Positions 37,168-44,806 of a DNA stretch of 64,000 nucleotides are shown piece by piece. The first letter of the stretch is position 1. Every line of letters begins with the position of its first letter. The notes under the pieces were generated by a model. That model saw only the letters and a program-made list of their open reading frames with translations. It ran no database searches and was not told the DNA's origin. Both the position numbers and the translations under genes were made by a program. This DNA comes from Shouchella hunanensis. GTDB taxonomy: Bacteria; Bacillota; Bacilli; Bacillales; Bacillaceae_D. Location: contig NZ_CP117834.1 of the NCBI RefSeq assembly GCF_028735875.1, forward strand, positions 2,468,001 to 2,532,000. Reading direction: 5' to 3'.

Positions 37168-37224
37168 AATTGTCTCATGAACAAGCGATATGGAGTTACA
37201 AAGTCCGCAAAAAGGAGAGAAACA

Positions 37225-37692
37225 GTGAGAACGTACATAAAAATGTTAATAGGTTTTTATAATGATGAATTAAATAGTTATGCAAATAAAGGGGATTGGT
37301 TGTATTGTGCACAAAAGACGGACAGTAAAAAAGGATTAAAACGAATGCCTAAAGGTTATCATTTTTTCGTGTCTTTAAATGAGGAAAGAACGCCATCAGA
37401 AATAGGGGTTGTTAAGAGACTCAGTACACCCATAACGGCTAAAGAACTTGCAATACTTGATTATAAAAGTAGAGGGAAAAGTGTTGAGGATATACCTGGA
37501 AGTGAGTTATTACAATATGATAAATTTCTCAGAACAATAAATTCATATTTTGAACATACCCCAGTTGCTGTTGATTGGTCTGATCAATTAACAAATGATA
37601 TGAAGAAAGAGAAATACTTATGGATACACAAAGTGTTATTCAGAGATTGGTCTAAAGAAAAAAAGAAAGAAGTTTTCGAATGGGATTTTTAG
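37225..37692 (+). CDS. hypothetical protein in immunity array
   Basis: 155 residues, soluble, charged, no family recognised. Visible segments: MPKGYHFFVSLNEERTPSEI and SYFEHTPVAVDWSDQL. The GTG at 37225 is preferred because AAAGGAGAG precedes it by five to six bases; the upstream ATG at 37177 has none. It sits 57 bases after the DUF4240 gene, so an immunity role is possible by position only. Confidence 0.55.
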   Translation: MRTYIKMLIGFYNDELNSYANKGDWLYCAQKTDSKKGLKRMPKGYHFFVSLNEERTPSEIGVVKRLSTPITAKELAILDYKSRGKSVEDIPGSELLQYDKFLRTINSYFEHTPVAVDWSDQLTNDMKKEKYLWIHKVLFRDWSKEKKKEVFEWDF

Positions 37693-37766
37693 TGATCATT
37701 TAAAAAGGCTTAACTTACTATCATGCTTGGTTAATAATAAAAACTCTATAAACAGGAAGGTTAATA

Positions 37767-38157
37767 TGGAAAAAGAAGAGAGATATAAGGAACTTATCAT
37801 GAAACTTTAGAAGAGGTTTATACTGTAGATTTGAAATTTTTCCAAAACGGTTGGCAGGGCGTTTATCTACAAAAAATCCGACTTTTACTTGAGCAAGCCA
37901 TTCAAGGTGACATCACGCATCTAGAGCTTTCAGATGAATGTGAAAAGATCTTGTTTACCGAAGAACACTTGACGGATAAAGTAAGAGATCTTCTTGAAAC
38001 GATCACAATGCAGTGGGATCTTTATATCACCAACACGATTGATAGTGATCGCTTAACAGAAGGCATTGATCTTTCTCACTTATCCTTGCCGAGAAATTGG
38101 TTGGATGGTTGGTTAGAAGAGGTTAAGCGAGTAGAAGAAACTTTAGAAAATCTTTAG
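37767..38157 (+). pseudogene. frameshifted small immunity-like gene
   Basis: An ATG at 37767 with AGGAAGG upstream opens a frame (MEKEERYKELIMKL) that stops at 37810. The conserved-looking rest (ETLEEVYTVDLKFFQNGWQG to the stop at 38157) is in another frame that lacks a good start; TTG 37831 has no ribosome site. One indel near 37790 would rejoin them. Family not recognised; the position within the array suggests a decayed immunity gene. Confidence 0.6.
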
Positions 38158-38185
38158 AATTTAAAATTCTAATTGGCTGTATAAT
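38155..38185 (+). promoter_or_regulatory. palindrome and TATAAT before the zinc-finger membrane gene
   Basis: TAGAATT and AATTCTA (38155-38161 and 38165-38171) form a perfect inverted repeat nine bases before a consensus TATAAT (38180-38185). No clear -35 box. The repeat covers the -35 zone, so it could be a regulator site. Confidence 0.4.
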
Positions 38186-38245
38186 GGAAATATATATTGC
38201 TACAAATGTACCTATCTATTCTACTTTTAGAAAGCAGGAGCCCTA

Positions 38246-38593
38246 ATGAGCCAACTTTGTCCCATTTGCGAAAAGCCCTTTACGGAAGAAGATCTCTACG
38301 ATGCAAAGATCCCCTTTTCATTTAAATGTCGTGGTTGCCAATCTCGTGTATACGAAGTAAAAACATCACTATTATTACTTATACCAGCGTTAGGATTTGC
38401 TGGACTCCTTATTTTTTTAAGTGAGCAGATTAACGGATGGTTACTGCCTATTCTTCCATTCATTGAAAATTGGCCAATAGGCTTGGTTGTACTTGCCCTC
38501 TTCTTTCCTATTTACTATTTTGGCGAAAATACACTTGTTAAATTAACGTATAAGCACGGAAAGTTTTTCAGCCGAAAAAAACGTGTTGCATAA
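38246..38593 (+). CDS. zinc-finger membrane protein (TIGR04104-like)
   Basis: 115 residues. N-terminal zinc ribbon with two CxxC pairs (CPIC and CRGC), then two membrane helices (LLLLIPALGFAGLLIFL and GLVVLALFFPIYYF) and a basic tail. This layout matches the small TIGR04104 putative zinc-finger proteins of Bacilli, whose function is unknown. CAGGAG precedes the ATG. Not an obvious immunity gene, though immunity proteins against membrane toxins can look like this. Confidence 0.72.
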   Translation: MSQLCPICEKPFTEEDLYDAKIPFSFKCRGCQSRVYEVKTSLLLLIPALGFAGLLIFLSEQINGWLLPILPFIENWPIGLVVLALFFPIYYFGENTLVKLTYKHGKFFSRKKRVA

Positions 38594-38606
38594 TGGTTAA
38601 CGACAA

Positions 38607-38630
38607 GCCCGCATGTAAGTGCGGGTTTTT
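38607..38630 (+). terminator. intrinsic terminator
   Basis: CCCGCA (38608-38613) with TGCGGG (38620-38625), then TTTTT. Confidence 0.8.
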
Positions 38631-38632
38631 AG

Positions 38633-38899
38633 TGCCAAAAAAGTAGCTTCTCGGGAGCCAGTCGTTGAATTAGTAGATTTCGATTTTCTTACAGAGTCTA
38701 ATGCAGGAAAACTATCAATCTCTTTAAGAGATTTTGTTCTTATGGGGGATTGTTTAGACGATTAACAGAATTTAAGAAAGACTGGCTGCATGGAATGAAT
38801 GAAGATGGCTTGTTAGTAGGCACGAATTGGAATGCTAAACTAATTGGTCTTGAGGTGGAACCTATGATTTTATATAAAGAGTTAAAAATCGAAACCTAA
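38633..38899 (+). pseudogene. DUF2750-like immunity gene remnant
   Basis: Two frames together give the C-terminal part of a DUF2750-type protein: EPVVELVDFDFLTESNAGKL and ISLRDFV, then after a shift near 38745 FKKDWLHGMNEDGLLVG and LIGLEVEPMILYKEL, ending with TAA at 38897. No start codon or N-terminal half. It starts right after a terminator, so it is a 5'-truncated, frameshifted relic. Confidence 0.65.
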
Positions 38900-38911
38900 G
38901 CGAGGGAAAAA

Positions 38912-39325
38912 ATGGACATTCTCCAATTTAGTAATGAGGAATTATCGATCGCGCTTATACTCGATGATTATTATAAAGAATCTGCTGATGCTGATTTAAC
39001 GATAAGGTTAAAGACGAGCACATTAAATTTTTATTGCCATAGTGGACCTTATTATGTTCGAGCTTCTAGCTTGCGGAGATTTCATAAAGAGTTAGTGAAA
39101 CTGACGGGCACAGGTTGGCTAAATCGCAAAACAACGGCATCATTTAGTGATGATTCTGGAGAACTGATGCTGACATTTAGTGAAATTGATGAGAATTATG
39201 CTGTCGAAATTGAACTAACGCAACATTTACATGAGCAGCGGTACACGGCAACACATGCGCTTTCACTAGAATGTGTAAACGACTGTAAAGAACAAATTGG
39301 TACGTTTTTACAGGTGATGAAATGA
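38912..39325 (+). CDS. hypothetical, immunity-like protein
   Basis: 137 residues, no certain family; mostly beta-strand character (LTIRLKTSTLNFYCHSG, ELMLTFSEIDENYAVEIEL) like several small immunity proteins of WapA-type systems. Last gene of the toxin locus, 12 bases after the DUF2750 relic. Immunity role is by position. Confidence 0.5.
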   Translation: MDILQFSNEELSIALILDDYYKESADADLTIRLKTSTLNFYCHSGPYYVRASSLRRFHKELVKLTGTGWLNRKTTASFSDDSGELMLTFSEIDENYAVEIELTQHLHEQRYTATHALSLECVNDCKEQIGTFLQVMK

Positions 39326-39462
39326 GGAAGACGTTCTTGTCACTGGCAGGGCCTAACGTGACGCTTAAAAATTGCAATGTCTTGGATTTATTTGTGCATA
39401 AAGCATCTTGTTACTTCCATTGAGACTAATGTAATACTTTATCTGATAGTTGAGCTAAAGCC

Positions 39463-39490
39463 AAAAGCCTTAGTTGAGACTAAAGCTTTT
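39463..39490. terminator. hairpin between immunity array and NRAMP gene
   Basis: Stem AAAAGC plus TTAGT (39463-39474) with ACTAA plus GCTTTT (39479-39490), one mismatch, four-base loop. Can act in both directions; it meets the 3' end of the minus-strand transporter. Confidence 0.65.
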
Positions 39491-39492
39491 GT

Positions 39493-40752
39493 TTAAAAGA
39501 AACTTATAAACACACGAATGGCGAGTAATGTCACGAGGCCAATTATGAAAAGCGTAATGATGTTGCTTGATGCGGAGTTTTGAAACCGACCCATACGATC
39601 TTTTTTGTTCGTCAACCTATAGAGTACGACTGTGAGGACAGGTAATAGTAAGCCGTTAATCGCTTGGGCGGAAATGATTAGTTCAATAGGAGAGCCTCCA
39701 AAAATCCACACAAGTGCAATGGGGATGAGACCTGTAATAATTAAAATGATGCGGTTAACCGGTGCGTCTGGATTTTCTGATTGCTTGAATGCATGACCGA
39801 ATAACATTGGTTGCACCGTTAAATTAAACAAGCCAGATGAAAAGCCGGCTGTCCATAATCCGATGGCAAAAAAGATGGTTGCAAATGATCCAAGAATAGG
39901 TGTTAGCTGCACAGCCATATCTCCAGCACTGTTAATGGTTTGTCCTGATCCATAGAACGCAGCAGCGGAAGACAAGAGAATGGCAATAGAGATGATGGCT
40001 AACAGGGTGAAATTGATTTTTAAATCATTGATTGAAATGCTGCGAATTTGTTCTTTTGTGTAAGCGGAGTGGCGGTATTTGTCTTTCATAAAACCTGAGA
40101 GTGCTACAAGTGTATTTGGAACAAGAATGGTTGCAATTAGCGCAAGCACGATGAGTAAGTCTCCTTGCGGAATGGAAAACGTGAATCCTTGATTGATTGT
40201 TTCACCTGCGTTTGGCAGAGCAGCAAGTGCAGTTAAACAAAAGGTTAAAACAAGCATGATCATAACAATTCGGTTAATATTCTCAAGTACTTTGTAGACG
40301 CCAAACCAAGCAATGCCCATTGCCGAAATTGAAAGCAAACTAACCCAGGCAAGCATTGGAACGGATGGGAAAATAAGATTCATGGCCATGGAAGCCCCGA
40401 TGAAATTGCCTGCTTGAAAGGCGAGGGCACCGAGCCATAAGCCAAAGAAAATAAGTTTGGACCATAAGCTGCTTATGTCATCTCGAATGCCTTCTAGTAC
40501 GCTTGTCCCTGTTGCGACAGTCCAGTTAATAACAGGTCGTTGAATAAAGTAGCCAACAAGACAAGCGAGGACAAGAATCCAAGCGACTTGAAATCCAAAT
40601 TGGGCACCAGCAACGGATACGGTTGTCACAGTACCTGGACCGATAATACATGCAGCGACAATAGCGCCTGGCCCCCACGAACGATACCAAGGAATTGTCT
40701 GATTCTCTTCTAACGATGCTACAGTCACTTTCTCTCTAACCACATTCGTCAA
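39493..40752 (-). CDS. NRAMP-family transporter lacking the canonical metal site
   Basis: 419 residues, about 11 membrane segments, natural-resistance-associated macrophage protein fold. Canonical NRAMPs have DPGN in TM1 and a MPHN-like motif in TM6. Here TM1 reads IIGPGTVTTVSVAGAQFG and TM6 reads TILVPNTLVALSG, so the aspartate and asparagine that bind manganese or iron and the TM6 methionine-histidine are absent. The substrate may be another ion or a small molecule. TTG start at 40752 with GAGGAG ten bases upstream; a GTG at 40761 is too close to it. Confidence 0.85.
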   Translation of the reverse strand: MTNVVREKVTVASLEENQTIPWYRSWGPGAIVAACIIGPGTVTTVSVAGAQFGFQVAWILVLACLVGYFIQRPVINWTVATGTSVLEGIRDDISSLWSKLIFFGLWLGALAFQAGNFIGASMAMNLIFPSVPMLAWVSLLSISAMGIAWFGVYKVLENINRIVMIMLVLTFCLTALAALPNAGETINQGFTFSIPQGDLLIVLALIATILVPNTLVALSGFMKDKYRHSAYTKEQIRSISINDLKINFTLLAIISIAILLSSAAAFYGSGQTINSAGDMAVQLTPILGSFATIFFAIGLWTAGFSSGLFNLTVQPMLFGHAFKQSENPDAPVNRIILIITGLIPIALVWIFGGSPIELIISAQAINGLLLPVLTVVLYRLTNKKDRMGRFQNSASSNIITLFIIGLVTLLAIRVFISFF

Positions 40753-40937
40753 TCCAACCACTCTCCTCTATCTTGTGATTGTATCAACCAAAACATAGAA
40801 TTTTCTGTATTTTTGTAAGATAATCTACGGTACATTTTGCTTAGAATCCTATGAAAGCTTTAAATGACTGAAAACAATTGGGATAACATTAATAGCGATA
40901 CGCATCTTTTTTTTATAGAAGTTCTAATCAGCACTTG

Positions 40938-40970
40938 AAAAAAGCCGCTCAACAAAAAGGTCGAGTGGCT
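40938..40970 (-). terminator. terminator of the ZIP-like gene
   Basis: On the minus strand, a stem (40963-40970 with 40943-40950, one mismatch) followed by a T-run. It lies ten bases after the gene. The remaining 170 bases up to the NRAMP start are AT-rich and show no clear regulatory element. Confidence 0.65.
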
Positions 40971-40978
40971 CTTGTATA

Positions 40979-41689
40979 TTACCATTGAAAGATGGCTTTT
41001 AACGTTAACAGTGAAACTGAAAACAGGAGGGACGCTATTAAAAAGGTTGGTAGGTGAGCATAATCTTCTTCAGGCAATTCTTTACTAATGACGTTAAAAA
41101 TCATGGCGCCTGAACTAAAAGCGATTAATGAATCGACAAATAGACCTGTTGAAGGACCGATTGTACCAGCAATAGCACCTATGAGTGTTGTTGTGGCAAG
41201 AATGAAGCGGCCGTATTGACGGTGAACGGTTTGATTCCCATGACCAATGTGATAGGAGATACCGATAAAGTGAAGCCCAACAGCAACGCCATAAAAAAGA
41301 GCTTCTACAGTTTTAACATCTGACGCAAAAACAATGTAAGAGATCATAAATGTATAAAAGGCGAAGAAAGAGATTTGGACGATATAAGATGTATTCGTGG
41401 AACGATGTTGATTGTGTTTTGTCTTGGCGATTTTATAAACACTGTAATACACGAGTAATCCGATTAACCCAAGAAAGTAAAGCTCTGAGTCTAATGCAAG
41501 ATCTCCACCAAGCTGATCCTGCTCTTCGTGCATGGTCGGCAAGATGTAGACAAAAACATATGCAATCGCAACGCCTCCTGATAACGAAAGGATTTTCTGC
41601 TCTTCAAAAGGTGTACGACGAATAATCGGTAGTGCAAATAATTGAATGAGAATAAGCATTACCCCGATAAGGATAGATTCTACTGTCAT
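40979..41689 (-). CDS. ZIP-like integral membrane protein
   Basis: 236 residues with about eight hydrophobic helices. LSLSGGVAIAYVFVYILPTMHEE and FSSGAMIFNVISKELPEED recall the TM2 and late-helix patterns of ZIP metal permeases, but the HNxPEG metal motif is not evident (HFIGISYHIGHGN is the nearest). A metal role is therefore tentative. GAGGAGG lies seven bases before the ATG at 41689. Divergent from the DUF421 gene. Confidence 0.65.
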   Translation of the reverse strand: MTVESILIGVMLILIQLFALPIIRRTPFEEQKILSLSGGVAIAYVFVYILPTMHEEQDQLGGDLALDSELYFLGLIGLLVYYSVYKIAKTKHNQHRSTNTSYIVQISFFAFYTFMISYIVFASDVKTVEALFYGVAVGLHFIGISYHIGHGNQTVHRQYGRFILATTTLIGAIAGTIGPSTGLFVDSLIAFSSGAMIFNVISKELPEEDYAHLPTFLIASLLFSVSLLTLKAIFQW

Positions 41690-41760
41690 GTTGTTGCCTC
41701 CTCTTGCTTCATGCTTATGTATACCCACTTTTTAATCATCGAAGTTTACAGTTTTGTAAA

Positions 41761-41785
41761 GAAACCATGTATAGGTTTCAGCGTC
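41761..41785 (+). promoter_or_regulatory. candidate ECF sigma-factor promoter
   Basis: GAAAC (41761-41765), 16 bases, CGTC (41782-41785): the bipartite pattern of sigma-W/M/X-type promoters in bacilli. It lies 58 bases before the DUF421 start. Confidence 0.55.
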
Positions 41786-41842
41786 TGAAATCGTCGAATT
41801 TGGTCTATGCTGTATACGAGTGGTATGAGAGGTGGTTATGGT

Positions 41843-42520
41843 GTGGGAAATTTGTTACAGACAACTCTAGAATTGACGGTTGGACTATTTGCGCTCCTGA
41901 TTTTAACAAAAGTGATGGGGAAGACGTCTTTTGCGCAAATAACGCCGTTTGATTTTATTTCTGCATTAATTTTGGGTGAACTCGTCGGGAATGCCATTTA
42001 TGATAACGAAACGAAATTAGGGACCATTCTGTATTCAGTATTAATTTGGGGTGTGCTGTTGTTTATTATTGAGTGGTCGACGCAGCGGTTTCGGAAGACG
42101 AGGAAGTTTTTTGAAGGAAACCCGTCTATCATTATTCAAAACGGACACTTAAACCGAAAGGAAATGAAACGGAATAAACTCGACATGAATCAGCTTCAAC
42201 ATCTATTAAGGCAAAAAGACGCTTTTTCTGTTCGTGAGGTTGCATACGCGGTTTTGGAGACAGATGGACAAATAAGTGTTCTAAAGAAACAAAAATACGA
42301 CCAGCCAACCTATGAGGATTTTAAACTAAAAGAAGATCCCGTTTATTTACCTGTTACCTTCATCAATGATGGCGTGGTTGACTGGGAAAATATTAAAAAA
42401 GCCGGATTAGACGAAAACTGGTTAGATAAGCAGCTTTATGAGCAGCGGATTGATCATTATCGCGATGTGTTTTATTTAGAGTGGAAGTATGATGATGGCA
42501 TTTACCTTGAAAAGATGTGA
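41843..42520 (+). CDS. DUF421 membrane protein (YetF/YrbG family)
   Basis: 225 residues. Three membrane helices at the N-terminus (ELTVGLFALLILTKVMGK, ISALILGELVGNAIY) and the cytosolic YetF domain (PSIIIQNGHLNRKEMKRNKL to AYAVLETDGQISVLKK). Function unknown; several Bacillus members belong to the sigma-W envelope-stress set. GTG at 41843 has AGAGGTGG seven bases upstream, so longer frames from 41807 are not favoured. Its stop lies within a terminator stem. Confidence 0.85.
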   Translation: MGNLLQTTLELTVGLFALLILTKVMGKTSFAQITPFDFISALILGELVGNAIYDNETKLGTILYSVLIWGVLLFIIEWSTQRFRKTRKFFEGNPSIIIQNGHLNRKEMKRNKLDMNQLQHLLRQKDAFSVREVAYAVLETDGQISVLKKQKYDQPTYEDFKLKEDPVYLPVTFINDGVVDWENIKKAGLDENWLDKQLYEQRIDHYRDVFYLEWKYDDGIYLEKM

Positions 42521-42543
42521 AGAGACCTCTTCACATCTTTCTT
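42513..42543. terminator. bidirectional terminator
   Basis: AGATGTGAAGAG (42513-42524) with CTCTTCACATCT (42527-42538), then TTCTTT. Shared by converging DUF421 and metallophosphoesterase genes. Confidence 0.85.
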
Positions 42544-43616
42544 TATGTACAAGATTTGGGAATCCAACCGTAATAGCCATCTTTTTTGGCTAAGTCATAT
42601 CCACTGCATTGATCATCAAGTATCGAAACGTGATCACCTTGTTTTACAGTTAAGAACGAAGCACTGACATCAGTTGTACACTGCCACTTTTTATCTTGAT
42701 AGGTTAAATACTCATTTTTAATCCAATAATTCGCTTTGTTCGCTGCACTGTAGCAGAGCGTAAAATGTTCTTGTTGTTCTCGTTTTTCTACTACATAATT
42801 TGGCCAATTGATTGTCCCTTGTTTGGATTCATCTACAAAGGAGTGGACAATTTCTTTTATCTGTTCACACTCATCAACATAGGTTATGTCGAACAACCCA
42901 TCTTGGAGGGTGAGGGCATTTAATTGCCCAATGGATTTGACCTGCAAGCCACCATCTAAACAAATGATTCGTTTGTCAAAGTCAATGATGGGATTTAAGT
43001 GACTTTTTTCACGACTTAAATAGTTTGAAATAGGCCAATGTCCCACAATGACGGTCTTTTCTTCATCATGCCCATGCTCATAAAAGGATGGGAAGGCATA
43101 AGCGTTTGTTAAAGATGTTTCTCTCCAATCGTTCTTTATTTCGATACCAGCATGAATAATGATAAAATCCTCGGATTCAAGTGCATGAGGAAGCTGCTGA
43201 ATCCATTCAAGTTCCGCATGATAATGGTCTAAGCAAAATTGAGCGATCTCTTTAATAGAAGAAAATTGTTTCCATTCACGGTTTTGTTCTCGAAGCATTT
43301 CATGAATAAGAGAATGAGGTTGTCGTTCTAAGTAGGGTACTAGTTGTTCGTTTTCGTTTAGAAGGTGAAGGAGGATGGCGTCATTATTTCCTAATGTTGT
43401 ATAAATACGATGCGTATGACAAAGATCCATTATATAGCGAATCAGGCCAAGACTATCTTGCCCTTTCTCGCAAACATCACCATTCAGAATCAAAGTATCG
43501 TTAGCGGAATAATGTAATGTAGCGAGCAGTTTTTTAAATAGCTTTAGATTCCCGTGAATATCTGACATCATGTGGGTTCGTTGATTGTTTAAAGAAATGG
43601 TTTGTGTATGTAACAT
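42543..43616 (-). CDS. metallophosphoesterase with C-terminal SH3-like tail
   Basis: 357 residues. Calcineurin-like phosphoesterase motifs in order: SDIHGN (18-23), NGDVCEKG (in place of GDxxDRG), GNND, IIHAGIE and VGHWPI, so a serine/threonine-phosphatase-like or ApaH-like hydrolase. The last ~70 residues (SASFLTVKQGDHVSILDDQ to GYYGWIPKSCT) look like a small SH3-type barrel, an uncommon addition. GGAGGAAG precedes the ATG. Substrate unknown. Confidence 0.82.
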   Translation of the reverse strand: MLHTQTISLNNQRTHMMSDIHGNLKLFKKLLATLHYSANDTLILNGDVCEKGQDSLGLIRYIMDLCHTHRIYTTLGNNDAILLHLLNENEQLVPYLERQPHSLIHEMLREQNREWKQFSSIKEIAQFCLDHYHAELEWIQQLPHALESEDFIIIHAGIEIKNDWRETSLTNAYAFPSFYEHGHDEEKTVIVGHWPISNYLSREKSHLNPIIDFDKRIICLDGGLQVKSIGQLNALTLQDGLFDITYVDECEQIKEIVHSFVDESKQGTINWPNYVVEKREQQEHFTLCYSAANKANYWIKNEYLTYQDKKWQCTTDVSASFLTVKQGDHVSILDDQCSGYDLAKKDGYYGWIPKSCT

Positions 43617-43667
43617 CGAACGCTCTTCCTCCGTTCTATTTGCTTTTATTCTATTGTTGCAATGTAA

Positions 43668-43697
43668 ACAAAAAAAGACAACCTCGAAAGGTCATCT
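43668..43697 (-). terminator. terminator of yjcZ-like gene
   Basis: Minus-strand stem (43689-43697 with 43676-43684, two G-U pairs, tetraloop TTCG) followed by seven T residues. Confidence 0.82.
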
Positions 43698-43719
43698 TTT
43701 TACAATCTGGAAGAACAAA

Positions 43720-43839
43720 TTAGCAATATCCGCCACCTACATAAGAAGCTCCGATGATGATAAGCAAGATGAATAATACAACTACTAATGCAAATCCGCC
43801 ACCAGCACCAGCTCCGTAACCACCGCCTGCGTATGACAC
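43720..43839 (-). CDS. YjcZ-family small spore protein
   Basis: 39 residues: a Gly/Tyr-rich head ([15 protein letters not shown]), one membrane helix ([15 protein letters not shown]) and the tail ASYVGGGYC. This is the compact pattern of YjcZ-family sporulation proteins in Bacillaceae, usually made in the mother cell late in sporulation. GTG start preceded by AAGGGGG. It has its own strong terminator. Upstream sequence on the minus strand has CATACCTTGATA, only partly like a sigma-K -10 box. Confidence 0.85.
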   Translation of the reverse strand: MSYAGGGYGAGAGGGFALVVVLFILLIIIGASYVGGGYC

Positions 43840-43979
43840 TTGGCATGCCCCCTTCCTGCGTTTCTCTATATCAAGGTATGCAGGTGTACCCTAAATGGTT
43901 TGTAGTTTCTTCAAAGAAATGAAAAAGTAGGGCAATCGCCTAGCGAATAAAAACTGTATCCATGAACGAGTGGCAGTCT

Positions 43980-44516
43980 CTAGAGAAGTTGCTGATAGTG
44001 GGTTTGTAGTAACCCCATATGAATGATATCAATCCACCCTCCATTTCTAAAGACGGCTTCTTTTATTCTTCCTTCCTGAACAAAGCCCACTTTCTTGTAA
44101 AGATGAATTGCTTTTTCATTTGTTGAAAAGACGCGCAACGATAATCGATGTAAATTTAATTCGTAAAACGCGTATGTTAATAAGAGAGAAAGTGCTTCTG
44201 TGCCATACCCTTTGCCCCATTTGCTTTTTTCACCGATATCAAGAATGCACTCAGCGTTCCGGTTTTTGTAGTCAATTCCAATTAAAGAAATGACGCCAAT
44301 AGGAGTGTCATGTTCAAGTTCTTCAATTATGTATGATTTTGACTGTGCAGAGGAAAGCATCACGTTTTCGACAAAAGATTGAGTTTCTTCATATGTGTAA
44401 ACGTCTAAGACAAGGCTAGTGGAAGCCATGACCTCATGGTCGTTTCTCCACTGATGATAAAGTGAGATGTCAGTGTTTTGCATTTTACGCAGTCGTAATC
44501 GAGTTGATTGAAACAT
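43980..44516 (-). CDS. GNAT acetyltransferase (RimJ/RimL-like)
   Basis: 178 residues. N-terminal LRLRKMQNTDISLYHQW, acetyl-CoA loop SKWGKGYGTEALSLLL and ending HLYKKVGFVQEGRIKEAVFRNG are typical of RimJ/RimL or SpeG-type N-acetyltransferases. Acceptor unknown (protein N-terminus, polyamine or antibiotic). GGGAGGA precedes the ATG. Monocistronic. Confidence 0.85.
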   Translation of the reverse strand: MFQSTRLRLRKMQNTDISLYHQWRNDHEVMASTSLVLDVYTYEETQSFVENVMLSSAQSKSYIIEELEHDTPIGVISLIGIDYKNRNAECILDIGEKSKWGKGYGTEALSLLLTYAFYELNLHRLSLRVFSTNEKAIHLYKKVGFVQEGRIKEAVFRNGGWIDIIHMGLLQTHYQQLL

Positions 44517-44690
44517 GATTTTTCCTCCCTTGTTTAATTGGCTTCATTGTATCATGAGAGAAAACGAATCACAGAAAAATTCAGAAATCACGTACAAATA
44601 GTTTGATAGAGTGCATTTTTGTTCGGAAATGGAATGGTTTTAAGTGTTTTTTTTGAAAGTGTATGCTAAAATGAAACAAAAACGTAAAGA

Positions 44691-44777
44691 CTCTATGTAA
44701 CTGGCGCAATGTGGATAACCACGAGGGAGCATAGAGCGTACTTGCCGTGCGCCTGGGCAAAAGGGAATAGCCCTTTT
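44691..44777 (+). promoter_or_regulatory. ZTP (pfl) riboswitch upstream of folD
   Basis: Paired CTCTATG (44691-44697) and CATAGAG (44730-44736) enclose the pfl-type core GTAACTGGCG and a GTGG/CCAC hairpin, followed by GAGGGAGC. The conserved 3' part CCGTGCGCCTGGGC comes after (44745-44758) and can pair with the first core as in the known pseudoknot. Then GGGC and GCCC (44755-44758, 44770-44773) plus TTTT form an expression-platform hairpin. ZTP riboswitches sense ZMP/ZTP, signals of low 10-formyl-THF, and folD is a usual target. Confidence 0.88.
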
Positions 44778-44806
44778 CACGTTCAAATAACGAAAGGATG
44801 GTTTGA

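Noticed and set aside
25383..39325. Prophage or insertion-sequence island
   Set aside because: No integrase, transposase, phage structural gene or attachment repeats seen; repeats are explained by RHS core duplication.
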